This document shows, in pieces, positions 14,440-23,100 of a stretch of 35,487 bases of DNA. The position numbers were made by a program, and so were the translations under genes. Below the pieces are notes generated by a model. That model did not search any database. It saw only the letters and a list, made by a program, of their open reading frames with translations, and had not been told where the DNA came from. Each line of letters opens with the position of its first letter. Positions within the stretch are counted from its first letter, which is position 1. The DNA is taken from positions 1 through 35,487 of the forward strand of contig JACQGQ010000073.1 of the NCBI GenBank assembly GCA_016199495.1. The letters are read 5' to 3'. Source of the stretch: Chloroflexota bacterium. GTDB lineage: Bacteria; Chloroflexota; Dehalococcoidia; Dehalococcoidales; UBA2162.

Positions 14440-15960
14440 TTATACCATAGTTCTTGGTCGGTACTGAATGGCTTCAGCCAGGTGATAGGCTTTGATAATG
14501 TCGGCGTTCTCCAGGTCGGCGATAGTTCGGGCTAGCTTGAGTATTCGGTGGAAGGCGCGGGCCGAGAGGTAAAGCTGTTTCATGGCCGCTTTCAAAAGGC
14601 TCTGGGCTGATTCTTCTGTCTGACAAAACTCTCTGACCTCGGCTGGTGTCATTTCGCTGTTGCAGGTTAGTTTGGTGCCGCTGAAGCGGTCATACTGCCG
14701 GGAGCGGGCGGCTTTAACCCTGGCTCGGGCTTTCTCTGATTTCTCTCCCAGCCGGTCATCAGCTAGTTTTTCGTAGTCAATATGGGGTACCTCAACAAAG
14801 ATATCAACCCGGTCGATAAATGGTCCACTGATACGCCGCTGATAGCGGGCAACCAGGCTGGGAGGACAGGTGCACGGTCGAAAAGGGTCACCATAGTAGC
14901 CGCAGGGACAGGGATTCATGGCACCTACCAGCATGAAATTGGCCGGGAAGCTGACACTACCTTGAGCCCGGCTGATGGTGATGACCTTGTCTTCCAGGGG
15001 TTGCCGTAATGTCTCCAGTAATGAGTGCCCGAACTCGGGAAGCTCATCAAGAAAGAGAACCCCGCGGTGGCTAAGGCTTATTTCGCCCGGTTTCGGCCAG
15101 TGTCCGCCACCGACCAGGCCCGCGTTGGAAATAGTGTAGTGAGGGGAACGGAAGGGTCGTTGTCTCATCAGTGGTGTGTCCGCTGGCAGCAGGCCACTGA
15201 CACTATAAATTTTGGTAACTTCCAGGGCTTCCTCGTTAGTCATTAGCGGTAGTATTGAGGGGAGCGAGCGGGCGAGTAGCGTTTTACCGCTGCCCGGTGG
15301 CCCCATCATGACGACATTATGTCCTCCAGCGGCAGCTACCTCTAAGGCTCGCTTGACATGCTCCTGCCCTTTAATGTAAGCCAGGTCGGTAATTGAGGAA
15401 GGCGGCGGGCTGTATTCGTCGCTTTCTCCAGGGTGATATTCCGGGGCTGGTATTTCTCCGCGCAGGTAGCTAACCAATTGACATAATGAGTTAACCGGGA
15501 TGATTTTGGCACCTTCGATTAAGGCGGCCTCTTTGGCGTCAGTTTCCGGCACAATCACCGTGGAGAATCCTTGCTCGTGAGCCAGGGCAACCATCGGTAA
15601 GACGCCGTTGGTATGACGCAAACTGCCATCCAGTGATAGCTCGCCGAGGAGGAGGGTTTGAGAAACATCGGCGTATAATTGCTCTGAGCTGAGAAGAATA
15701 CCCAGGGCAATGGGTAAATCATAAGACGGGCCCGCTTTCTTGAGGTCGGCCGGGGCAAGGTTAACGATAATGCGCTTCATCGGGAAGGTGAAGCCGGAGT
15801 TGCGGATGGCGGCTCTGACCCGTTCCCTGGCTTCCTGGACGGCGGCATCAGGTAAGCCGACAACGGTAAATGAGGGCAGTCCGGGGGACATATCAGCCTC
15901 GACCTCAACAATCGCCCCTTCCAGCCCGACGATAGCGCAGCTTATTACCTTGGCTAACAT
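14440..15960 (-). CDS. comM: ComM/YifB-family Mg-chelatase-like AAA+ ATPase
   Basis: AAA+ ATPase, 506 aa, the usual family length. The N-terminal third is the ChlI/Lon-protease-like domain (GLEGAIVEVEADMSPGLPSF, ADLKKAGPSYDLPIALG). It is followed by Walker A GPPGSGKT, HRGVLFLDELPEF (Walker B region) and a cysteine-bearing insert MNPCPCGYYGDPFRPCTC. Then come RVDIFVEVPHIDYEKL and a C-terminal helical domain (SARAFHRILKLARTIADLE). In Vibrio and Haemophilus ComM is a hexameric helicase that promotes branch migration during natural transformation; in this lineage the role is inferred. Translation starts about 13 nt after a conserved extended -10-like sequence in the 35-bp repeat at 15973, so the leader is short or the messenger nearly leaderless. 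Confidence 0.93.
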   Translation of the reverse strand: MLAKVISCAIVGLEGAIVEVEADMSPGLPSFTVVGLPDAAVQEARERVRAAIRNSGFTFPMKRIIVNLAPADLKKAGPSYDLPIALGILLSSEQLYADVSQTLLLGELSLDGSLRHTNGVLPMVALAHEQGFSTVIVPETDAKEAALIEGAKIIPVNSLCQLVSYLRGEIPAPEYHPGESDEYSPPPSSITDLAYIKGQEHVKRALEVAAAGGHNVVMMGPPGSGKTLLARSLPSILPLMTNEEALEVTKIYSVSGLLPADTPLMRQRPFRSPHYTISNAGLVGGGHWPKPGEISLSHRGVLFLDELPEFGHSLLETLRQPLEDKVITISRAQGSVSFPANFMLVGAMNPCPCGYYGDPFRPCTCPPSLVARYQRRISGPFIDRVDIFVEVPHIDYEKLADDRLGEKSEKARARVKAARSRQYDRFSGTKLTCNSEMTPAEVREFCQTEESAQSLLKAAMKQLYLSARAFHRILKLARTIADLENADIIKAYHLAEAIQYRPRTMV

Positions 15961-15972
15961 AGTTCAGCTTAC

Positions 15973-16007
15973 ACTATATCACAAACCTGTGGCAAGGTGG
16001 AATGTGG
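15973..16007. repeat. 35-bp direct repeat, left copy flanking the RM island
   Basis: Identical over 35 bp to 18581-18615 (starts actatatcacaaacctg, ends ggaatgtgg). Degenerate relatives lie at 22993-23040 and 20712-20745. Read on the minus strand it contains TGATATAGT, an extended -10-like sequence pointing at comM. Confidence 0.9.
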
Positions 16008-16057
16008 TAACTTTGGAGTGGTAAATAATACTATTTTGACCAACAGTTTCTCTAAGC

Positions 16058-16087
16058 TTGTTTTTTCTGTGGAGATAATGTTAAAAT
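16058..16087 (+). promoter_or_regulatory. Promoter for the DNA methyltransferase
   Basis: TTGTTT (16058-16063), an 18-nt spacer and TAAAAT (16082-16087), giving a leader of about 28 nt with an AGGTG ribosome binding site before the TTG start. Reasonable but not consensus. Confidence 0.45.
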
Positions 16088-16120
16088 CGAGTAATTAGCA
16101 ACACACATGAGGTGTGAGTT

Positions 16121-17095
16121 TTGAAAAACGAACTTAATGACCTAACTAATACCGAGTGGATGATAAGTACAAAAAGCGTCTGGCTAGAAGATGAGAGCAG
16201 AGCTAGAATAATACAAGACGTAGCTTTAAGATTTCAGGAGTGGCTTAAAAAGCAGGAAGATAAAGATATATTATTGGAACGGCTGGAACAACCGCTGCCA
16301 AGCGTCTTACTTAGCACTCCCCCGCAGCGTGATGACCTGAAGATTCAACATCCGGCAACATTCGCTGAGAGTGATATAGCTAGGTTGATTTTGTTCTTTA
16401 CTAAAGAAGGTGAACTTGTACTCGACCCTTTCTTGGGGTCTGGGAGTACTTGTATTGCAGCGATAGGAACGGGAAGGCGGTCTATTGGTGTTGAACTAGT
16501 AGATAAGTGGGCAGGCCTTGCACAGGAAAGGATTAATCGACTTAAGTACACTTTTCAACTTCCTCTTTTGCCGGATAACGGCAACTCTCAGCAAACACAC
16601 CTAGAAGCAACTGTTTTAAGAGGTGATGCGCGTGTCGTATTGAAGAGCATGGAAACGGAATCAATAGATTTCATAGTAACAAGTCCACCGTATTGGGGGA
16701 TTCTCAACAAGAGGGCAGACCACAAAGTAAAAGCAGAAAGACTAAGCAAGAATCTTCCGACACGCTATAGTGACCAACATGAAGATTTAGGGAACATCAC
16801 TGAATATGATGAGTTCATTAGTTCAATCGGTGTTGTCATGCGTGAGTGCTTCAGGTTACTGCGACCCAAAAAGTATGCTTGCATAATAGTCTCCGATTTT
16901 AGGCATAAGTCCCGTTTCGTGGCGCACCATACAGATATTAGTAGGGAAATGGAGAAGCAAGGATATAGTCTGGAAGGTATTACTATATTAGTCCAGAATA
17001 GTAAGAGTCTCTATCCTTATGGTATTCCGTATGCTTTCGTTTCGAATGTTCATCATCAATATGTGCTCGTATTTCGTAAACCTTCAGTTACTTAA
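16121..17095 (+). CDS. Site-specific DNA methyltransferase (amino-methylating, N4-cytosine/N6-adenine class)
   Basis: S-adenosylmethionine-dependent DNA methyltransferase of 324 aa starting at TTG (GAGGTGTGAG upstream). Motif I is LDPFLGSGSTCIAA followed by IGVELVDKW (motif II). Motif IV, the catalytic loop, is DFIVTSPPYWGIL, and SPPY is the form most often seen in N4-cytosine enzymes. The order motif I then motif IV, with the specificity region between or after them, is not the common beta order. The N-terminal 90 residues are extra. Codon use is AT-rich compared with neighbours. Its end overlaps the convergent PLD-nuclease gene by 4 bp, the tail-to-tail layout of a Type II restriction-modification pair, where it would protect self DNA. 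Target sequence cannot be deduced. Confidence 0.88.
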   Translation: MKNELNDLTNTEWMISTKSVWLEDESRARIIQDVALRFQEWLKKQEDKDILLERLEQPLPSVLLSTPPQRDDLKIQHPATFAESDIARLILFFTKEGELVLDPFLGSGSTCIAAIGTGRRSIGVELVDKWAGLAQERINRLKYTFQLPLLPDNGNSQQTHLEATVLRGDARVVLKSMETESIDFIVTSPPYWGILNKRADHKVKAERLSKNLPTRYSDQHEDLGNITEYDEFISSIGVVMRECFRLLRPKKYACIIVSDFRHKSRFVAHHTDISREMEKQGYSLEGITILVQNSKSLYPYGIPYAFVSNVHHQYVLVFRKPSVT

Positions 17096-18489
17096 GAACG
17101 CTTAGTCAAATAACTTCTCTGTGCTGTTTTACTTTTAACAAGCCTAAGCTCCTTTGTGTTCCCAAGCGCAACCATTAGTTCCACTATCTTGCCCCTGTAC
17201 TTGCCATACGCTATAGAGTTTCTATAAGTATTGAGTAAACCATGTAGCTGCCCTTGAGCCCAGTTGTAAAATTTTAGTCGTTCCTCACGCGGTAAGCTAC
17301 GATACATGTTCATTATTTCCACGCGGTTCTCAATTTGTGTTTGGTTGTATGTGTGGATGACAAATAAGTCAAGCTCATCTTGGTATATCCGATTATCAGG
17401 CATGCGAGACAATAACTCAAGTAGAAATGGATAGAAATATATGTTACCATGCGGCCAAGATATATCCATTAGAGAGCGACTTAATGCTTCTCTCATTTCG
17501 GAGTCATGAATGGCCGCGCCCAATTCTACTCCACGTTCAGTTAGGGTTATTCGTCCTCGCGTTTTTTCTTCCAGAAACCCTAGATGTACCAAATAGTTTT
17601 TCTGTTGTCTGATAAAGAGGTCTCTAACATGGGCCTTAGTGTGTTTTGAAGCGTAGGTTACCCTCGCGTTCTTGATTATGAAATTGGCATTATTGATTCC
17701 TAATTTTGTCGTACTTACATCAACATATTCATCTTTTTGATACTGTGGGATTTTCTCAATGGCCCTTATGACTCTGCCTAGTTCCTCTAGTTTGTCAATT
17801 ATTACCACCCCTTGGCTTGGCAGCAAATACCAACCTCTCCATTTCTCAATCCGTCTCGTTATCTTAGGTTGCTCTATGTAGTTCATCCAACCATTCACAA
17901 AGCCTTCCAATTGTTTGTAGTTAGTGCTATGGTCCGGCTTCCCGCTCGGCCTAATAGTGTATCTAATCTTATTTTCGTTCTCAATATTCTTGTAGCTTTC
18001 AATATAATCTTCGTCAATAGTTTCCGAAGAATCCTTGACCGTCTGCCACAATTCAAGGCAGCTCCGGACTTCCTGCTGGCTACCTTCAATCAAAACAGCG
18101 GCCTCAACATTATCTTTAAGCCCGGAAACGCTGAGGTTAGGAGAGCCAACACAAACTACACAGTTACCGTCGGCATAATCTATGATCCAAAGCTTTGGAT
18201 GATAGCCTCTTCTCTTCGTGCCTCGAAAAACAGATAGTGAGCAATTAATGTCGAGTAACTTCTGCAGTGCCTCACTCTCTGATATGCCCATATCATCACC
18301 AAATATTATGTCTACCGGGACCTTGTGAGAAATCAATTTTTGCAGATCTTTCTGTAACAGGACTACTCCCGACTTCATCAGAAATGACACTGCAAGCCTA
18401 ACCTTGAGGACGTTCTTCTTTGTCAGTTTGCTATGAAGCTGCTCAAATATGTTGACCGAAGTTTCGTTTGACAAAAAAGTGATATTCAT
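17092..18489 (-). CDS. Phospholipase D-family nuclease, probable Type II restriction endonuclease
   Basis: 465 aa. Residues about 90-135 carry one HKD/PLD motif: YHPKLWIIDYADG then GSPNLSVSGLKDNVEA (His-Lys-Asp, Ser-x-Asn). This is the motif of metal-independent nucleases such as BfiI and the NgoFVII-like endonucleases, which act as dimers sharing one active site. The remaining 300 residues include a winged-helix-like stretch (FLEEKTRGRITLTERGVELG) and a helical C-terminus, likely for DNA recognition. GGAGGAGGAG precedes ATG 18489. The gene is convergent with the methyltransferase and shares its AT-rich composition. Function as the cutting partner is inferred from the pairing; a stand-alone defence nuclease is the alternative. 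Confidence 0.82.
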   Translation of the reverse strand: MNITFLSNETSVNIFEQLHSKLTKKNVLKVRLAVSFLMKSGVVLLQKDLQKLISHKVPVDIIFGDDMGISESEALQKLLDINCSLSVFRGTKRRGYHPKLWIIDYADGNCVVCVGSPNLSVSGLKDNVEAAVLIEGSQQEVRSCLELWQTVKDSSETIDEDYIESYKNIENENKIRYTIRPSGKPDHSTNYKQLEGFVNGWMNYIEQPKITRRIEKWRGWYLLPSQGVVIIDKLEELGRVIRAIEKIPQYQKDEYVDVSTTKLGINNANFIIKNARVTYASKHTKAHVRDLFIRQQKNYLVHLGFLEEKTRGRITLTERGVELGAAIHDSEMREALSRSLMDISWPHGNIYFYPFLLELLSRMPDNRIYQDELDLFVIHTYNQTQIENRVEIMNMYRSLPREERLKFYNWAQGQLHGLLNTYRNSIAYGKYRGKIVELMVALGNTKELRLVKSKTAQRSYLTKRS

Positions 18490-18580
18490 ATTATTTCTCC
18501 TCCTCCTTTATTTTAGTCTTGCTTGCAGCCACTTGCGTTGTCTTCTCCAAATCTGCCTTGGCTAACCCAATTTAGCCAAT

Positions 18581-18615
18581 ACTATATCACAAACCTGTGG
18601 CAAGGTGGAATGTGG
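18581..18615. repeat. 35-bp direct repeat, right copy flanking the RM island
   Basis: Exact copy of 15973-16007 in the same orientation, 2.6 kb away, with the AT-rich methyltransferase/nuclease pair between them. On the minus strand its TGATATAGT lies about 95 nt upstream of the PLD-nuclease start. Confidence 0.9.
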
Positions 18616-18693
18616 CTGTAGCCGGGGTGGGGACAGACTTTATAACAAGGCTTAAAGATGGAGGTAATGATTTAGCGGTTATCTGCCTTGCCA

Positions 18694-18730
18694 GTACTAT
18701 TGTACTATCGTAAATGTCCTAAAGTACTAT
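18694..18730. promoter_or_regulatory. Three GTACTAT direct repeats upstream of pilB
   Basis: GTACTAT begins at 18694, 18702 and 18724 (spacings 8 and 22 bp, the latter about two helical turns). A partial ACTAT follows near 18749. This could be an operator; no regulator is adjacent. Confidence 0.3.
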
Positions 18731-18962
18731 TCAGGTGATACTAATGAACTATTGGTAAAAGCGGGGACAGGGTTTACTATTAGTCTAGAGAAGTACAAAT
18801 CTACCTGGTTTGTGTTGACAAGCAACTAAAGTCTGAGCTAAGAGGAGCGCTATCCCTATTTCGAATAATCAGGAAGACGGATATATCGGTGCTGAAGAGA
18901 AAGACAATGAAGACCGCTTGGGTCAGAAGTTATACTGGAAAAGATTGCCAGGAGGTGGGAAC

Positions 18963-20522
18963 ATGGTGGTACAACGAGAAATTTTAGAAAGCCTTCAACC
19001 CCTGTCAGGCGTGCCCAATATCAAACGCGAGGTTTTAGAACTGGTCCCGGAGGCGACCGCCCGGAAGTTTAATGTGATACCTCTGGAGGTCAACGGTAAA
19101 GTCCTGCGTTTAGCCATGACAAACCCGAGCGATATCACAGTTGCCGATACACTGAGTGCGCTCACCAACCTGTGTGTCGAGCCCGTGGCAGTCAGTGCTG
19201 AGAAGATTCAGGAGGTGCTCGATTTTTACTATAAGTCCTCTGAGGAAGATTCTAGCGAGGACTCCTATCAGGAAATAGAGAGGCAGCTCTCCAGAATTAA
19301 GTCACCCAGTATCATAGATGGGGAACAAACTATAGTAATAGGAGAAGATGATTCGCCGATAATCAGGGCTTTCTCGCTTATCCTGGAAGATGCGGTGAGA
19401 GCTGGTGCTTCTGACATTCATTTGCAAACCCAAAAACATGAACTACTGGTGCGCTACCGTATCGATGGTGTTCTTCACGATGTCCTCAGCTTACCTCTGC
19501 ACACAGCCAGGTTACTTATCTCCAGAATTAAAATCCTGGCTAACTTGAATATTGCTGACCATCATCATCCTCAGGACGGGCAGTTAGCTATTGAAAGAAA
19601 CGGGCCGAACGGGCACAAGAAGAGAATAGATATTCGTGTGGCTACTATGCCCTCGGCACATGGCGAAACAGCCGCCTTACGGCTCCTTGATAACTCTAAA
19701 GTTGTCATAGACTTAACCGAATTGGGATTCCGTGCGGAGAGTCTAGCACAGTATCGGGAGATGCTCCGGGCTCCTTATGGTATGATATTGGTCAGTGGTC
19801 CTACTGGTGCTGGCAAAACGACCACTCTGTATGCTTCACTCAATAGTCTCGACTACTGGCAGAGGAATATTATCACTATTGAAGACCCGATAGAATACGA
19901 GTTTTATCACATTACCCAGATGCAGGTTAACGTACAGGCCGGGTTGACTTTTGCTAAGGGGCTCAGGTCCACATTACGGGCTGACCCTGACGTGATACTA
20001 ATTGGCGAGATACGCGATGCCGAAACAGCCCAGATTGCTATGCAGGCAGCTCTCACCGGGCACCTGGTACTATCTTCAATCCATGCCAATGACGCCGTAA
20101 GCGTGGTTTCTCGCCTGCTTGATTTGGGAATCGAACCGTTTTTAATATCCTCGGCGCTTGTTGGCGTTGTTTCGCAGCGTATGGTACGAAAAATTTGCCC
20201 CAATTGCGCTCGGAACGTCAAGGTTTCTCTGGTAGAGCAGATGGCTTATGCCGCGGACTGTGCTGAGGAACGGTCTGAATTCCTTTATGGAGCCGGTTGC
20301 GAACTATGCAACTCTGGCTACCGGAAAAGAACCGCCCTTTTTGAAACAATGCGTATCAGCGATAAAATAAGAACCATCATTGTGAATCGGGGTTCCATGC
20401 CCGAGCTAAAAGCTCAGGCTCTCAAAGAAGGGATGATACCACTAAGAAAGGATGGCATGCTGAAGGTGAAGGAAAATATAACCACCCCTTCAGAAGTACT
20501 GCAAAATGCTTACTCAATATAG
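18963..20522 (+). CDS. pilB: Type IV pilus / type II secretion assembly ATPase (PilB/GspE)
   Basis: Hexameric ATPase that drives pilin polymerisation or secretion, about 519 aa. It begins with an N-terminal MshEN/GspE-N domain (LVPEATARKFNVIPLEVNGKVLRLAMTNP). The ATPase core has Walker A GPTGAGKTTTLYAS, the Asp box EDPIEYEF, Walker B DPDVILIGEIRDAETA and the His box LVLSSIHANDA. The zinc-binding CxxC pairs follow, CPNC and CELC. The track starts at TTG 18918, but CAGGAGGTGGGAAC lies immediately before ATG 18963, giving MVVQREILES; that start is preferred. No pilC, pilT, pilin or pilM genes are adjacent, so this is an orphan copy or the first gene of a dispersed system. Confidence 0.93.
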   Translation: MVVQREILESLQPLSGVPNIKREVLELVPEATARKFNVIPLEVNGKVLRLAMTNPSDITVADTLSALTNLCVEPVAVSAEKIQEVLDFYYKSSEEDSSEDSYQEIERQLSRIKSPSIIDGEQTIVIGEDDSPIIRAFSLILEDAVRAGASDIHLQTQKHELLVRYRIDGVLHDVLSLPLHTARLLISRIKILANLNIADHHHPQDGQLAIERNGPNGHKKRIDIRVATMPSAHGETAALRLLDNSKVVIDLTELGFRAESLAQYREMLRAPYGMILVSGPTGAGKTTTLYASLNSLDYWQRNIITIEDPIEYEFYHITQMQVNVQAGLTFAKGLRSTLRADPDVILIGEIRDAETAQIAMQAALTGHLVLSSIHANDAVSVVSRLLDLGIEPFLISSALVGVVSQRMVRKICPNCARNVKVSLVEQMAYAADCAEERSEFLYGAGCELCNSGYRKRTALFETMRISDKIRTIIVNRGSMPELKAQALKEGMIPLRKDGMLKVKENITTPSEVLQNAYSI

Positions 20523-20711
20523 CAGAATAGGATGGCACACAACTTGGGTATGTCACTTCGTGACTAACCTCTAACGTGTCCAACTATTCTTTAAATCCTT
20601 TCATTGGTTGTCTGTAACCGGGCAATTTCAGACGCGGGAGCTTCAGTGCAGTGCTCTCTCGAGAGCCGGCCAATGTCTCAGCATATAGACATATAGAGAT
20701 GAATCCTTACC

Positions 20712-20745
20712 GGCGGAATGTGGTTACGACTTGGCTGCCGGGGAG
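20712..20745. repeat. Partial copy of the 35-bp repeat family
   Basis: gcggaatgtggttacg matches the right half of the 35-bp repeat and its extension at 22993-23040. It overlaps the last codons and stop of the hydrolase gene, which suggests the repeat supplied the present stop codon. Confidence 0.5.
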
Positions 20746-21431
20746 TAGCCCAATTTGTCGACCAGCCAGCCCTTGAGCCGGTCGGCTAGCTCCTGATGGC
20801 ATTCCCTGAGGAAGTGGCCGCAGCCCTGGTAGATTACCAGTTCTTTGGGTTCCCTGGCCCACTGGTAGATGTCTTCCGAGCAGCGGACGGGCAGGTTTCG
20901 GTCTCGCTCCCCGTGAATTAGCAAGAGCGGCCTCGGTGATAGCTCGTGCACCCGATGGGCGCCAAAGGTCTGGCTGGCCAGCCCCACCACCGCCTTCACC
21001 TGGTGGCTCATCGTGCCGGCCATGATGACCACGGCCCCGCCGAAGGAATGGCCGACCAGGGCAACCTTATCCACCCCTTTTTGCTGGAAAAAATCAACGC
21101 CTACCAGCACATCGAGGACGCACTGGTTGAAATCCCCGGGCAGACGGTAATCGAGGCGCAGCGAGCTGAGCCCCTGGTAGATGAGCTGCTGGCTTAACGT
21201 GTCAAAAATGCCGAAAGAGGGACCGTCAAGCCCGCCCCGAGAGCCACAGACCCAGACCACCCCGCTGGCGCCCGCGGCCGGGTGAAATATCGCCTCGATG
21301 TCACCACGGGCGGTAGTGAGGGTGACACGCGCCTTGGCGCCGCTCAGGGGCTGACTCTCTACCCTGACGAGCTCAAGCTTGCTTTTGTTGTCCACTCTTG
21401 TCCGCCTGCTGGCATCGGATGAATCATTCAT
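20724..21431 (-). CDS. Alpha/beta hydrolase (dienelactone-hydrolase-like)
   Basis: About 235 aa. The catalytic serine is in VGHSFGGA, the aspartate in HGERDRNLP and the histidine in GCGHFL. The N-terminal strand region VVWVCGSRGGLDGPSFG, followed by SLRLDYRLPG, fits small dienelactone-hydrolase-like esterases. The track extends to GTG 21473, but neither start has a good ribosome binding site; ATG 21431 (MNDSSDASRR) is preferred because the added 14 residues show no fold-like features. It stands alone between pilB and the second MFS gene. Its 3' end is covered by a repeat fragment. Substrate unknown. Confidence 0.8.
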   Translation of the reverse strand: MNDSSDASRRTRVDNKSKLELVRVESQPLSGAKARVTLTTARGDIEAIFHPAAGASGVVWVCGSRGGLDGPSFGIFDTLSQQLIYQGLSSLRLDYRLPGDFNQCVLDVLVGVDFFQQKGVDKVALVGHSFGGAVVIMAGTMSHQVKAVVGLASQTFGAHRVHELSPRPLLLIHGERDRNLPVRCSEDIYQWAREPKELVIYQGCGHFLRECHQELADRLKGWLVDKLGYSPAAKS

Positions 21432-21604
21432 AAGTTTCAAAGGATAGCATGTCCTGGTGCCGTTTGGCAACACAATCCGGATAAAAAACCTGGGGGGTGA
21501 GATTATCCCGGTCAGAAAATCTAACGGGGTTGATAAGCAATCTCAACCGGCTGCTTGTGCATTACGTCTAAAATAGCTATCAGCCGGAGCTTACGGGGAC
21601 AATT

Positions 21605-22885
21605 TTAAGAATACCTCTTAGGAGGGGTGGGGCGTGGTATAAAGAGGAAGAGTACTCCGGAAAGGACAATCATGACGAGGAAGATGTAGAAAGCCCGACT
21701 GTAGCTTTGCGAAACATCGTAGAGGTAACCGGCTAAAATTGGCGCTGTCACCGCGCCTATCATAGATAGGGGCATCGTCAACCCGCCGATGGTGGCGAAA
21801 TTACGGCGGCCAAATAGGTCGGCCCTCAGGGCAATGGTCAGAGGGATTACCCCCCCATAGCTTAGTCCATAGATGACGATGTAGAGATATAACAATGGTA
21901 AGGTATTAGCCTGAATAAAGATAAATACTCCGGCACCCTGCACGAAGCAAAGCAGTGCCAGGAGAATCTTTTTACTGAACCGGTCACCCAGCCAGCCGAA
22001 CAGTAATCGGCCAGGGATACTTATCAATATCATCAGTCCCAGCACCGCTGAGGCGGTTTGGTAGGAAATACCCATATCCACCAGGTGGGGAATCTGATGT
22101 ACCACGATGGCGCTCAGGATAAATGACCTCAACATCATAGCGATAGCATAGGTCCAGAAGGAGCCTGTTTTCAGTGCTTCCCGAACGGTGAAATCGACTT
22201 CTTCGGTAGTGAATTCCGTTTCTAGAGACAGACTTTCCTGTGTGCCCGGTTGGCCATCGGGCTGTAATCCCATTTCTTCAGGGCTGTTTTTAATCAGCAG
22301 GCTCAGGGTAAGGGGGATTGCCAGCGTCGCCAGCCCGATAAAGATGACTGCCCACCGCCAGCCAAACTGAGTAATGAGAAAGGCAATCAGGGGTAGGAAT
22401 AGGGCGCCACCAATACCGTTACCTGAAAGTAAGATGGCGAAGGCACGTCCTCTTTTTCTAATAAACCACCGGGCCACGGCCGCTTGGGGGGCATTATTGT
22501 AGCCCAGGCTAAAGCCCATAGATAGGAGTAGACCAAAGATAAGGTACAGGCTCAAAAGACTGTTGACTAGCGATAGTGCCATAAAACCAATACCAGCGAT
22601 TGTCACGCCGATGAGCAGTATCCTTCGGGGGCTGAACTTGTCAACCAGCCAGCCAGCAATTGGTCCTTGAAGTCCCCCCTCTAGCCGGGATAGTGAAGAG
22701 ACACCGGCCATGGCTGCCCGTGGCCAACCAAATTCGGCAATCATGGGGTTGAAGAAGGCGCTGAATCCGTAGAAAATTGTACCGGCACCAAAAGCGCCGA
22801 TTACGGTACCTGCTACCACCACCCACCACCCATAAAAAACCTTCTTACTCCTGGCTTTCACCTGACTGATAATGTCTAAATTCAA
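21605..22885 (-). CDS. MFS transporter, oxalate/formate antiporter or monocarboxylate type (copy 2)
   Basis: Twelve-helix inner-membrane permease, paralog of the genes at 1776 and 26116. It shares KVFYGWWVVVAG, FFYGF/FYGFSAFFNPM, LEGGLQGPIAGWLVDKFSPRR and a long central loop that starts after a PEEMGLQPDG segment. The track start at GTG 22930 would add a Pro/Arg-rich lead with no ribosome binding site. TTG 22885 has AGGAG ten nt upstream and gives a normal short N-terminus, so it is preferred. A degenerate 35-bp repeat with an extended -10-like sequence sits about 110 bp upstream. Likely cargo is a small carboxylate, by family; not provable here. Confidence 0.87.
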   Translation of the reverse strand: MNLDIISQVKARSKKVFYGWWVVVAGTVIGAFGAGTIFYGFSAFFNPMIAEFGWPRAAMAGVSSLSRLEGGLQGPIAGWLVDKFSPRRILLIGVTIAGIGFMALSLVNSLLSLYLIFGLLLSMGFSLGYNNAPQAAVARWFIRKRGRAFAILLSGNGIGGALFLPLIAFLITQFGWRWAVIFIGLATLAIPLTLSLLIKNSPEEMGLQPDGQPGTQESLSLETEFTTEEVDFTVREALKTGSFWTYAIAMMLRSFILSAIVVHQIPHLVDMGISYQTASAVLGLMILISIPGRLLFGWLGDRFSKKILLALLCFVQGAGVFIFIQANTLPLLYLYIVIYGLSYGGVIPLTIALRADLFGRRNFATIGGLTMPLSMIGAVTAPILAGYLYDVSQSYSRAFYIFLVMIVLSGVLFLFIPRPTPPKRYS

Positions 22886-22992
22886 CGGGTTCTTTCTCCT
22901 GAGTAAGAACAATCTGCCTGGGTAACACAAGGGCTACGGGGTCTTGCCAGCCACATTTGCTAATAGTCAAGGGAATAAATGAAATCCCCTAG

Positions 22993-23040
22993 CACTATAT
23001 CATAAATCTGTGCGCTGCGGAATGTAGTTACGGCTTTGGG
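22993..23040. repeat. Degenerate copy of the 35-bp repeat family
   Basis: cactatatcataaatctgtg aligns with the RM-flanking repeat with several substitutions; the minus-strand TGATATAGT core is retained. It lies upstream of the MFS copy 2 gene in the same orientation as the other copies upstream of comM and the PLD nuclease. Confidence 0.7.
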
Positions 23041-23070
23041 GAGGGAGACGGGGTGGGCTTGTTTCTGCCC

Positions 23071-23100
23071 TTGTTACGCTTTAGCTTTAGATGCTAAAAT
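23071..23100 (+). promoter_or_regulatory. uvrA promoter with overlapping inverted repeat
   Basis: TTGTTA, an 18-nt spacer and TAAAAT preceded by TGC (extended -10). The inverted repeat TTTAGC-N7-GCTAAA (23080-23098) covers the spacer and -10, where a repressor would block polymerase. Confidence 0.45.

Larger units (their letters stand above)
18490..18962. other. Non-coding gap between RM island and pilB
   Basis: 473 bp without a supported gene. It holds the right 35-bp direct repeat, two ggggacag words (near 18629 and 18764), three GTACTAT heptamers, and a TTGACA at 18815-18820 with no good -10 at the correct distance. An open frame runs upstream of the pilB start but has no ATG or ribosome binding site before 18963. 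Confidence 0.6.

Noticed and set aside
18694-18730. CRISPR-like array
   Set aside because: Heptamers are too short and irregularly spaced; no spacers or cas genes in the window.
18918-18962. Upstream TTG start for pilB
   Set aside because: No ribosome binding site at 18918; GGAGGTG precedes ATG 18963.
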